A DNA stretch of 64,000 bases from JACVRW01 sp034664085 (GTDB taxonomy: Bacteria > Actinomycetota > Thermoleophilia > Solirubrobacterales > Thermoleophilaceae): contig JAXDII010000077.1 of the NCBI GenBank assembly GCA_034664085.1, positions 1-64,000 of the forward strand, written 5' to 3'. The first letter of the stretch is position 1. Each line of letters begins with the position of its first letter. The notes under the pieces are model-generated. The model saw only the letters and a list, made by a program, of their open reading frames with translations, made no database searches and was not told the DNA's origin. Below, in pieces: positions 8,187 through 16,067 of this stretch. The translations under genes were made by a program, and so were the position numbers.

Positions 8187-10517
8187 GTGGCAGGGGAGTT
8201 CGAGATCTGGGCAGCGCGCGCGTGGAACGTCTTCAACGAGGGGCGTCCGTTCTCGCTCGTCTATCCCCTGCTCGTGCTGCTGTGCGCCACGGCGGTGGGG
8301 CTTGCCCCTGACGGCCCGCTGCTCCTGGCGCTCGCGGGGGGCCTGGCGCTCGCCGCCGTGCTCGCCTGCTTCACCTTCCCGCTGCGCGGGCGCGCCCTGC
8401 TGTGGCTCGCCGCGCTCGCGTGCGTCCCGCTGCTGGAGCCCTGGCGCGCGCCGGCGCTGCTGGCGGGCGCGCTGGCCGGCTGGGCCTGCTTCACGGTCGT
8501 GATCTGGGGCAGCGTCTACTACCGGCTGCGCACGGGGGCGCCCCTGCTGAACGGCCTGCGCTTCTGGCGCCTCGTGCTCACAAACTCGGATCCCACCAGC
8601 GGCAACGCGCTGGAGCAGGTGCCGAAGATGGTGCTGTCGCTGAGCGCCGCGACGCTGTTCGCCGAGGAGCCGACCGTGCACAACGCCCTCCACATCGCGG
8701 GGGCGGCGGCGCTCTGCGCCGCGCTCGGCTGGGTCGCCTGGAGGCGTTTCGTGCGCACCCGGCTGCCGCGCTATCCCGAGCAGGTCACGGCGTCCGCCCC
8801 GGCGCCGCCGCTGGCGCGGCGCGTCTACGTGATCGTCGTGGACGGCTGCAACCGTGGGCGGCTCTGGCAGGCGGACACGCCGGTGATGGACCGCCTGGCG
8901 CGCGAGGGGACGGAGTACCTCACGGTCGAGCCGGCCTACCCGGCCCGCACCGTCGTCTGCTTCTCCTCGATGCTGACCGGCGCGACACCGGCAGAGCACG
9001 GCATGCGCTCGAACTTCGTGGCGCGGCTGGGCGTGCGCGCCGAGTCGATCTTCGACGTCCTCGAGCGCCGCGGGCGCCGCGGGCGCCTGGTCGGCATCGC
9101 GCACCTGCTCGACCCGTTCGGCGAGCGCGTGGTGCGCTCGGTCACCTCGGTCCAGCCGACCTCGCGCATCGACGAGTCGCTGTCCGCCGAGGCGCGCCGC
9201 GTGGTGGAGGAGGACGACCCGGACCTGCTGGTGCTGCAGCTGCTGGCGGCCGACCAGCTCGGGCACGTGCGCGGCGTGCGCAACCGCGAGTACCTGGACC
9301 AGCTCGCCGACACCGACCGCCGCATCGGCGAGTTCCTCGCCTTCCTCGAGGAGCACGGCAAGCTCGAGGGCGCCACGGTCGTGCTGATGGCCGACCACGG
9401 GCAGGGCCGCGGGATCGGCGGGCACGGCCACCTCGACTGGGGCGAGCGGCCCGTGCCGTTCGTCGTCTGGGGTGAGGGCGCGGTGCCCGGTGCGCTGAGC
9501 CGCGAGCCCCGCTCGGTGCTGGAGCTGGGCACGACGGTCGCCCGCCTGCTCGGGGTGGAGCGGCCCGCCTCGGCCCGCGGCCGGCCCCTGGTGCCGGTGG
9601 AGGATGCCTCCGTGGACGCGGCGCGACCGGCGCCTGCCGGCGCGCGTGCCGGCGGCCGGCACTCGCGCGTGTCCGGCGAGCGCTGCCTCACGATCATCCC
9701 CGCGCGCGACGAGGAGGCCGCGATCGACGGCCTGCTCGCGGGCCTCCCGCGGAGCGCGTGCGGGCTCGCTGTGGACCTGCTCGTGGTGGACGACGGCTCG
9801 CGCGACGCCACCCCGCACATCGCGCGTGAGCACGGCGCGCGAGTGATCACCCACGAGCACACGCGCGGCCTCGGCGCCGCGGTGCGCGCAGGCCTCGAGG
9901 TCGCGCGCGACGAGGGCTACGCCGCCGCGGTCTACCTCGACGGCGACGGCGAGTACGACCCGGTCGACTTCGAGGCCGTCCTCGGTCCGGTTGCCGCCGG
10001 CCGCGCCGACTACGTGGTGGGGTCGCGCTTCATCGGCACCCGCGAAGGCATGGCCTGGCACCGCACGCTGGCCAACCGCGCGGCGAGCGCGGCGCTCGGC
10101 ACGCTCATGCACACGGTGGCCAGCGACGGGCAGAGCGGCTACCGCGCCTTCTCGGGCCGCGCGCTCGCCGCCGCGCGCGTCCGCCACGACTACAACTACG
10201 CGCAGGTGCTGACGCTGTCGCTCTGGGGCGCCGGCATCGATGCCGTCGAGGTGCCGGTCTCCTACCGGCGCCGCCTCAGCGGCCGCTCGTTCGTCCGCTA
10301 TCCCGAGTACCTGGTGCGCGTGGCTCCGGCGACCCTGCTCGAATGGCGCGCCTCGCGCAGGACGAGGGCGGCGAGCGCCACGCCTAGCGCCCCCGCCAGC
10401 CAGAACGGCCACCCGCCGTCGGCACCGAAGTACGGGATCGCGCCGGTGAGCGGTCCGAACGGAGCGTCGGGGCGGTCGGTGACGAACGAGCCGCCGCCCC
10501 AGCGCACGTCCACGTAG
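8187..10517 (+). CDS. membrane-anchored alkaline-phosphatase-superfamily phosphodiesterase fused to a GT2 glycosyltransferase
   Basis: This 776-residue protein joins three parts. Residues 1 to about 195 hold several membrane segments. Residues about 210-470 form a type I phosphodiesterase/nucleotide pyrophosphatase domain: VIVVDG, the nucleophile region PARTVVCFSS, HG near EHGMRSN, DQLGH, and ADHGQGRGIGGHGH all look intact. Residues about 496-735 are a GT2 glycosyltransferase like polyprenol-phosphate mannosyltransferases, with IIPARDEE, VVDDGSRD, LDGDGEYDP and DGQSGYRAFS. The tail from about 735 is low-complexity and lies antisense to the convergent ArnT-like gene for 220 bp. Substrates are unknown; envelope glycan or glycolipid work is inferred. 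Confidence 0.82.
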   Translation: MAGEFEIWAARAWNVFNEGRPFSLVYPLLVLLCATAVGLAPDGPLLLALAGGLALAAVLACFTFPLRGRALLWLAALACVPLLEPWRAPALLAGALAGWACFTVVIWGSVYYRLRTGAPLLNGLRFWRLVLTNSDPTSGNALEQVPKMVLSLSAATLFAEEPTVHNALHIAGAAALCAALGWVAWRRFVRTRLPRYPEQVTASAPAPPLARRVYVIVVDGCNRGRLWQADTPVMDRLAREGTEYLTVEPAYPARTVVCFSSMLTGATPAEHGMRSNFVARLGVRAESIFDVLERRGRRGRLVGIAHLLDPFGERVVRSVTSVQPTSRIDESLSAEARRVVEEDDPDLLVLQLLAADQLGHVRGVRNREYLDQLADTDRRIGEFLAFLEEHGKLEGATVVLMADHGQGRGIGGHGHLDWGERPVPFVVWGEGAVPGALSREPRSVLELGTTVARLLGVERPASARGRPLVPVEDASVDAARPAPAGARAGGRHSRVSGERCLTIIPARDEEAAIDGLLAGLPRSACGLAVDLLVVDDGSRDATPHIAREHGARVITHEHTRGLGAAVRAGLEVARDEGYAAAVYLDGDGEYDPVDFEAVLGPVAAGRADYVVGSRFIGTREGMAWHRTLANRAASAALGTLMHTVASDGQSGYRAFSGRALAAARVRHDYNYAQVLTLSLWGAGIDAVEVPVSYRRRLSGRSFVRYPEYLVRVAPATLLEWRASRRTRAASATPSAPASQNGHPPSAPKYGIAPVSGPNGASGRSVTNEPPPQRTST

Positions 10518-11689
10518 AGCCAGGCCGACGCCGCCAGCGTGAGCAGCACGAGCGCGCTGCCCACGCGCGGGGCGCGGCGCAGCCCCCACGCCACCAGCGG
10601 CGTGGCCAGCGGCAGGGCGGCCAGCATGTGCCGCGGCGGGAACCAGAACCCGAACATCGTGGGGGCGAGCAGGCCGGCCACCAGGAGCTGGGCCCCCAGC
10701 GCGGCCGCGCACAGTCCGGCGGTGAGCTCGATCTCGCGCAGGGCAGGGACGGCGCGGGCGAGCCGGTCGCGGCGCGAGCGCCACAGAAACCAGAGTCCGG
10801 CGAAGGCCAGCGCGAACAGCGGCGCCCAGCGCAGCAGGCCGTAGTCGCGGTCGAGGAAGAGCGCCACCAGGCGGTAGGCCCGCTCGAGGTAGCCGACCGG
10901 GAACGAGGCGTCGGTGGCGGTCTCGCCCTCCGTGTCGGCCGAGTAGGGCGTGGGGCCGTCGTAGAGGGCCTCGTTGATGCCGACGTAGAGCGCCACGCTG
11001 AACAGAGACACCTCCACCGCGCCGATGGTGAGCGTGCGCCTGCGCGAGCGCCAGAGCGCATGCGCGGCGAACACGCCGATCACCAGGCCGGCGGGGACGA
11101 ACTTGGTGCCGAGCCAGGGCAGCGCGCCGAGCAGGGCGAAGCAGCCGAAGGCCGGCCGCCAGCCGGGCCGGTCGGCCAGCTGGAGAGCCAGCAGCGCGGC
11201 GCCGGCGAGCGCCGCGCCCGCGCTCAGCTCGGGGTAGACGGCGCTGCCGTATGCGAGGAAGGGCGGGCTCAGGCCGGCGGCGACGGTGGCGCCGAGCGCC
11301 CACGGATCGGGCGCCACGCGCAGGGCCAGCCGGTAGGCGAGCGCCAGCGCGAGGGCCGCGATCGCGGCTAGGAACAGCTCGACGCCGACCGGTCCCGCCA
11401 GCGCGTAGGCGGGCAGGATCAGCAGCGGGAAGCCGATGCCGTGCGGCTCGTTGAGCCGGCCGTCGGTCGCCGTGCCGTGGCGGCCGAGCTTGTATGGGTA
11501 GAAGTCCGAGTACGCCCGGGAGGCGTACTCGTCCGCGACGTCGACGTTGCCGTCGTGGGCCAGCGACTCGGCGGCGAGCAGGTAGTGAGGCTCGTCTCCG
11601 CCGTAGTTGGAGTCGCCGAAGGCGTCGAGGCCGAGGGTGGCCGCGTAGACGCCAAACAGGAGCAGCCAGAGCGCGAGGGTGCGTGGCAC
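10298..11689 (-). CDS. polytopic membrane protein, ArnT/PMT-like glycosyltransferase
   Basis: This 463-residue protein has about eleven hydrophobic segments. After the first comes an extracytoplasmic loop with NYGGDEPHYLLAAESL; an Asp-Glu pair at this place is the catalytic signature of GT39/GT83 polyprenol-phosphate-sugar-dependent transferases. The rest is typical of actinobacterial relatives, with APTMFGFWFPPRHMLAALP late in the protein. It probably moves a sugar from a lipid-phosphate carrier onto an acceptor outside the membrane. The convergent GT2 fusion could make such a carrier. The two coding regions overlap by 220 bp at their 3' ends. Confidence 0.75.
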   Translation of the reverse strand: MPRTLALWLLLFGVYAATLGLDAFGDSNYGGDEPHYLLAAESLAHDGNVDVADEYASRAYSDFYPYKLGRHGTATDGRLNEPHGIGFPLLILPAYALAGPVGVELFLAAIAALALALAYRLALRVAPDPWALGATVAAGLSPPFLAYGSAVYPELSAGAALAGAALLALQLADRPGWRPAFGCFALLGALPWLGTKFVPAGLVIGVFAAHALWRSRRRTLTIGAVEVSLFSVALYVGINEALYDGPTPYSADTEGETATDASFPVGYLERAYRLVALFLDRDYGLLRWAPLFALAFAGLWFLWRSRRDRLARAVPALREIELTAGLCAAALGAQLLVAGLLAPTMFGFWFPPRHMLAALPLATPLVAWGLRRAPRVGSALVLLTLAASAWLYVDVRWGGGSFVTDRPDAPFGPLTGAIPYFGADGGWPFWLAGALGVALAALVLREARHSSRVAGATRTRYSG

Positions 11690-11747
11690 GGGCCGCAGCC
11701 TAGGCGGGCCGACGCCCGTGGGGCCGGCCCGCCGCCGCCGTGGCCGC

Positions 11748-12104
11748 CTAGGCGACTACCGCGAGCTCCTCCTGGAAGGCCGCGATCTGCTTTGCCAAGC
11801 CCTCGCCGAGGGCGGCGTCGATCACGCCGAGGTTCTCGACGATGAGATCCGCACGCTGAATGGAGCGCATGAAGTCGTCGGCGTGACGCAGGACGTCGAT
11901 CTGATCCTCGGTTCCGCGCAGCAGCGCGTACCCGGCCAGCTCACCGCCGTGTGGCGTGAGCAGAACCACCTCGTGGCTCTCGATCCGACCCTCGTCCTCC
12001 AGGCGCGCATACAGCTGGAGCGCCTCGCCGAACACCGCGAGCGCACGCTCCTCGCGGCCGCGCACCACCTGACCCCAACCGATGAACAAGCCAGCATCGG
12101 CCAT
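11748..12104 (-). CDS. conserved hypothetical protein, 118 residues
   Basis: This small soluble protein begins MADAGLFIGWGQVVRGREERALAVFGEAL and has the look of an alpha/beta-barrel monooxygenase-like or YCII-like fold: a short strand, a long helix, a strand with SHEVVLLTP, then GYALLRG, and a C-terminal helix. There are no cysteines and no obvious catalytic residues. It sits alone between the ArnT-like gene and the divergent acetolactate decarboxylase gene. I do not recognise a function. Confidence 0.65.
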   Translation of the reverse strand: MADAGLFIGWGQVVRGREERALAVFGEALQLYARLEDEGRIESHEVVLLTPHGGELAGYALLRGTEDQIDVLRHADDFMRSIQRADLIVENLGVIDAALGEGLAKQIAAFQEELAVVA

Positions 12105-12203
12105 GAAGACTCCCTCCGTTTCGGGAATGGGCAGAGTCCACGAGCGACGCTACGCCTCGGGCAGAGCCGGATCAAGTGAGTCGCGCGTGACACACTGCCG
12201 GCC

Positions 12204-12977
12204 GTGCTCGATCAGAGGCTGGTTGCGAACCTGCACGTCCAGGCTCTTCGGCGCAGCGAGACGCATGCCGAGCACGAGCCGCATGTCGTCTTCCAGGCCT
12301 CGACGATCGCGGCGCTGCTCGAGGGCGCCTACGACGGCGATCTGACGTTCGCCGAGCTGGCCGGGCACGGCGATCTCGGCCTGGGCACCCTCAACGGCCT
12401 CGACGGCGAGATGATCTCGCTCGACGGGCGGTTCTACCGCGCCGACGTCGACGGCGCCGTGCACGCCGTGCCCGGCTCGGCCCGGACACCCTTCGCCGTG
12501 GTGGTTGCCTTCGAGCCGACGCTGGACGTGCGGCTGCCGGCCCCGCTCGACCTCCAGGGGCTGATCGCCGAGATCGACGTGCAGCTCGGCGGCAGCGACG
12601 CCGCGTGCGCGGTGCGCTTCGACGGCGCCTTCGACCTCGTGCGCGCCCGCTCGGTCCCGCGCCAGCACCGGCCCTATCGCCCGCTCGCGGAGGTCGCGGC
12701 CGAGCAGCACGTGTTCGATCTCTGCGACGTCAGCGGCACGCTGGTCGGCTTCCGCTTTCCCGACTACGCGGGCGGCGTCGAGGTAACCGGCCACCACCTG
12801 CACTTCATCTCCGACGACCGCCGCCGCGGCGGCCACGTGCTGGGCTGCGAGGCGCGCGGCGGGCGCCTGCGCCTGGACCGCTCGAGCGACCTGCACGTGG
12901 AGCTGCCGCCCGGCGTCGAGCTGGGCGCCGGCCACGTGGACGAGGCGGCGCTGGGGCGGATCGAGCGCGGGGGGTAG
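12204..12977 (+). CDS. budA: alpha-acetolactate decarboxylase
   Basis: This 257-residue enzyme decarboxylates 2-acetolactate to acetoin and CO2, the entry to acetoin and 2,3-butanediol formation. Family blocks are clear: GDLGLGTLNGLDGEMISLDGRFYR near residues 55-80, a central VRFDGAFDLVRAR, and the zinc-site segment EVTGHHLHFISDDRRRGGHVL near 193-213 containing the metal-binding histidines. The GTG at 12204 gives the usual length. No acetolactate synthase or butanediol dehydrogenase is next to it. It converges on the acyl-CoA dehydrogenase gene with 13 bp between them. Confidence 0.93.
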   Translation: MLDQRLVANLHVQALRRSETHAEHEPHVVFQASTIAALLEGAYDGDLTFAELAGHGDLGLGTLNGLDGEMISLDGRFYRADVDGAVHAVPGSARTPFAVVVAFEPTLDVRLPAPLDLQGLIAEIDVQLGGSDAACAVRFDGAFDLVRARSVPRQHRPYRPLAEVAAEQHVFDLCDVSGTLVGFRFPDYAGGVEVTGHHLHFISDDRRRGGHVLGCEARGGRLRLDRSSDLHVELPPGVELGAGHVDEAALGRIERGG

Positions 12978-12990
12978 GTCCGATTGCGCC

Positions 12991-14124
12991 CTAGCAGCCG
13001 AGGGCGCGGGCGATGACCATCTGTTGGATCTCGTCGGTGCCCTCGCCGATCGTGAGGATCTTCGCGTCGCGGTAGAAGCGGCAGACGGGGTACTCCTCGA
13101 TGTAGCCGTAGCCCCCGTGGATCTGGACGGCCTCCTCGCTGGCGCGCACCGCGAGCCGGCCGGTCTTGAGCTTGGCCTGCGCCGCGGTGAGGCTGAAGGG
13201 CTTGCCGGCGTCCTTCTCGAGGGCCGCCTTGTAGGTCAGCAGGCGGGCCGCCTCGATCTCGGTCGACATGTCGGCGAGCTTGGCCTGGATCGCCTGGTAC
13301 TTGGAGATCGGCTTGCCGAAGGCGATCCGTTCCTTGGCGTAGCTCAAGGCCTCGTCGAGCGCGCCCTGGGCCAGGCCGAGCCCCATCGCCGCGACGCCGA
13401 TGCGGCCGCCGTCGAGCGTCTGCAGGAACTGTCTGAAGCCCTGGCCGCGCGGCCCGAGCAGGTTCTCCGCTGGCACGCGGCAGTCCTCGAAGGACAGCGG
13501 CCGCGTGTCCGAGGCGTTCCAGCCCATCTTGCGATACGGCTCGCCGATCTCGTAGCCGGGCGTGCCGTTGGGGACGAGGATGTTGGAGATCTCGCCGTCG
13601 CCGGTGCAGGCGCTGATCGTCACAAGCCCCGTGATGTCGGTACCGGCGTTGGTGATGAACTGCTTGGCGCCGTTGATCACCCAGTCGCCGTCGTCGGCGG
13701 CCGCTCGCGTGCGGGTGTTGCCGGCGTCCGAGCCGGCCTCGGGCTCGGTCAGGCCGAAGGCGGCCAGCAGCTCGCCCGAGCACAGGCGCGGCAGCCACTC
13801 CTGCTTCTGCGCCTCGGAGCCGAACGCGGCGATCGGCCACGTGCCGAGGCTCGTGTGCGCGGCAACGGTGATGCCGACGCTCGAGTCCACGCGCGCCAGC
13901 TCCTCGATGGCGAGCGTGTAGCTGAGCGTGTCGGCGCCCCCGCCGCCGTACTCCTCCGGGTAGGGGATGCCCATCAGCCCGAGCCCGCCCATCTTCGCGA
14001 CGATCTCGTAGGGAAAGCTCTTCGTCCGGTCCAGCTCCTCGGCGACCGGCTTGACCTCGGCTTCGGCAAAGCTCCGAACGAGTCGCTGGATCTCACGCTG
14101 CTCGTCGCTCAGATCGAAGTTCAT
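12991..14124 (-). CDS. acyl-CoA dehydrogenase, short-chain type
   Basis: This 377-residue flavoenzyme makes the first oxidation of acyl-CoA degradation and passes electrons to ETF; an ETF/ETF-QO set lies at 55-58.6 kb. Signatures include the N-terminal MNFDLSDEQREIQRLVR, the FAD-binding segment AFGLTEPEAGSDAGNTRT, and ITGLVTISACTGDGEISNILVPNG. The C-terminal IGEGTDEIQQMVIAR holds the catalytic-base glutamate position of short-chain and butyryl-CoA dehydrogenases. The ATG at 14124 is the natural start, although the frame stays open far upstream. Divergent from the gene at 14176. Confidence 0.94.
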   Translation of the reverse strand: MNFDLSDEQREIQRLVRSFAEAEVKPVAEELDRTKSFPYEIVAKMGGLGLMGIPYPEEYGGGGADTLSYTLAIEELARVDSSVGITVAAHTSLGTWPIAAFGSEAQKQEWLPRLCSGELLAAFGLTEPEAGSDAGNTRTRAAADDGDWVINGAKQFITNAGTDITGLVTISACTGDGEISNILVPNGTPGYEIGEPYRKMGWNASDTRPLSFEDCRVPAENLLGPRGQGFRQFLQTLDGGRIGVAAMGLGLAQGALDEALSYAKERIAFGKPISKYQAIQAKLADMSTEIEAARLLTYKAALEKDAGKPFSLTAAQAKLKTGRLAVRASEEAVQIHGGYGYIEEYPVCRFYRDAKILTIGEGTDEIQQMVIARALGC

Positions 14125-14175
14125 GCGGGGGCGGATCCTATCCAGGTGGGTTACGCTCGATACGGGAGGCTTGCC

Positions 14176-15060
14176 GTGGCGCAGCGAAGAATCGACCTGA
14201 CCGAACTTGCCAAGCGCGTCCGCCGCCGGGGGCTCCTGCGCGCGCTCGCGGAGGGCCCGCCGCCAACGCGGTCGGCGCCACCGCCGCCGCTTCCGAAGCC
14301 GCCCGAGGTCCAGGTCGAGCCCGCGGTCGAGGCGCGCCCCGAGGAGAAGGTGGAGGTTGTCCTCGATCCGATCGTGGCCCAGCGCCTGCGCGCCTGCACC
14401 CTGTCCTGCTCCGCCGCGATCGTGGGTCTGGCCGACCTGCCCGGGATCGAGTCGGGCGGCCGCCCGCTTGACGTGGCGCTGCTGCGGCTGCGCGTGCGCC
14501 GGCCCGAGGGCGACGCCGAATGCTGCGTGCGCCAGCACATCCCCGCCGAGATCAGGGGCGTGGTGGGCCCCGGAGCGGGCGTGATGGTGCTCGCCCACGA
14601 ACACGACCGCGCCATCGCGGCGGTCGACTGGGCGGCCACCGGCGAGTGGATCGGCGCGAAGCTGACCTTCCCGAGCGCCCACGACCAGTACGACTGGCCC
14701 GATCCGGAGGAGTGGCCCCAGCGGAACGCGATCGAGGTCCACGACGTCAACGGCTACCGCGCCAAGCTGGACGAGCGTCGGGCCGACTGGCGCTTCGCAT
14801 CCGCCGGCCTCGTGTCCCTGGCGCCGCTGCCGTCGCGCAGCGACAGCCGCGACGAATGGGAGGTCGCGCTCCAGCTCGGCGACGGCCGCACCGTGGAGCT
14901 GAAGGACCGGGTCCCGCTGCTGGCGCTGGCGCGCCTGCGGGCGGGCGACGGCGCCCGGGTTGGGACGCCGATCGACATCCTCGTCTCGGAAGGCGGAGAC
15001 GTCGCCGTGGACTGGGAGGCGACGCTGCGCCAGCCCGAGCTGCGCTGGCCGCGGTCCTAG
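14176..15060 (+). CDS. hypothetical protein, 294 residues, Pro-rich linker then beta-rich domain
   Basis: A GTG at 14176 follows a good ribosome site (GGGAGG at 14164-14169). The protein starts with a basic helix (AQRRIDLTELAKRVRRRGLLRAL), then a proline-rich linker (about residues 35-55), then a domain rich in predicted strands with DPIVAQRLRACTLSCSAAIVGLADLPG. The second half has HDVNGYRAKLDERRADW and a strand-rich end. Two cysteine pairs are present. There is no signal peptide or membrane segment. I do not recognise the family. It is divergent from the acyl-CoA dehydrogenase gene, sharing a 51-bp promoter gap. Confidence 0.7.
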   Translation: MAQRRIDLTELAKRVRRRGLLRALAEGPPPTRSAPPPPLPKPPEVQVEPAVEARPEEKVEVVLDPIVAQRLRACTLSCSAAIVGLADLPGIESGGRPLDVALLRLRVRRPEGDAECCVRQHIPAEIRGVVGPGAGVMVLAHEHDRAIAAVDWAATGEWIGAKLTFPSAHDQYDWPDPEEWPQRNAIEVHDVNGYRAKLDERRADWRFASAGLVSLAPLPSRSDSRDEWEVALQLGDGRTVELKDRVPLLALARLRAGDGARVGTPIDILVSEGGDVAVDWEATLRQPELRWPRS

Positions 15061-15073
15061 CCGCGCGCGGCGC

Positions 15074-15964
15074 TCAGCGGCGGAAGCTGGTGTCGCGCGC
15101 CAGGCAGACGATGCTGGTGCGCACGGCGGCGCTGCCGGCGGGCTGAGCGAACGTCCACTCACCGCCGCGGGCGCCGATCGGGCCCGTGCCGGTCATGAGG
15201 ATGTCGTCCCCCGCGGGGAGGGCCACCCCCGTGGCGACGCTGTACTCCGAGCGCCGGCAGGAGCGGATCGTGGTCCCGGCGCCGTCGAGCTGCTCGCTGA
15301 ACGACGCGATGCGCGTGGAGAAGGCGTGGCGCTGGCCGGTGGCGGCGCGCTGCTTGCGCTCCAGGCAGCGGACGTGCAGGGTGCCCGCGGCGCCGCTGGC
15401 GCCGGTGTTCTCGACCGTGAAGGTCCAGGCGCGGCGCGAGGGCACGGCGCCGGCGATCGCAAGGCCGCTGTTGGCTCCGCGGTGCTCGAGGCCCCAGCCG
15501 GTCGGCAGCTCGCCGCGCGGGCAGCGGATCGCCAGCCGCTGGGTGGAGCCGGCGGGCACCTCGAAGACGGGCTCGATGATGGTGCCGACCGCCAGGCCGA
15601 CGCCCCTGACACGACGGGGCAGCTGGAGGCGGACGCAGCGCAGGACGGCGCTGGCCTCGCGCGCCGTGGCGCCGGCGGTGAAGCGGAAGGTCCAGCGGCG
15701 CGCGTTGGCGCCCGGGATCGAGTCGGTCGCATCCAGCGAGGAGGTGGCCGCGGCGTTGAGCGCGACGGCCCGGGCCGGGCACGCGAGGGTGAGGGAGCGG
15801 GTCTCGCCGGCCGGAACGTTCGCCGACTTCGAGACCGAGACCGGCTGGATGACGCCGGCGGACGCGGCAGCCGGAAGCGCCGCCGCCAGCAACAGCGCCA
15901 GCGTTGCGGCACGCAAGATCGTCCGTGTGGCTCCCTGCCTCTTCACAGCTTCCGAACCTAACAT
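15074..15964 (-). CDS. secreted hypothetical protein with Cys-containing repeats
   Basis: This 296-residue protein has a clear signal peptide (basic N-terminus, hydrophobic LALLLAAALPAAASAG). The mature part contains at least two related units of about 100 residues, each with a short LACP or IRCP element, a tryptophan-containing strand (RRWTFRFTAG; RAWTFTVENTG) and a closing VRC(V/L) element, then a third partial unit ending in VCLARD. The even spacing of cysteines suggests disulfide-bonded beta domains outside the cell. No catalytic motif is visible. An internal GTG at 15946 would give a more compact signal peptide. Confidence 0.7.
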   Translation of the reverse strand: MLGSEAVKRQGATRTILRAATLALLLAAALPAAASAGVIQPVSVSKSANVPAGETRSLTLACPARAVALNAAATSSLDATDSIPGANARRWTFRFTAGATAREASAVLRCVRLQLPRRVRGVGLAVGTIIEPVFEVPAGSTQRLAIRCPRGELPTGWGLEHRGANSGLAIAGAVPSRRAWTFTVENTGASGAAGTLHVRCLERKQRAATGQRHAFSTRIASFSEQLDGAGTTIRSCRRSEYSVATGVALPAGDDILMTGTGPIGARGGEWTFAQPAGSAAVRTSIVCLARDTSFRR

Positions 15965-16067
15965 TGGTCTCAGGTTCTCGCGACCACAAATGTGCGGAAG
16001 ATCCCGCTATCTGGGTGCGCCGACCGTGCCCGCGACGGTTCCGCACTGCCCCGTAGCATGGGTTGCG

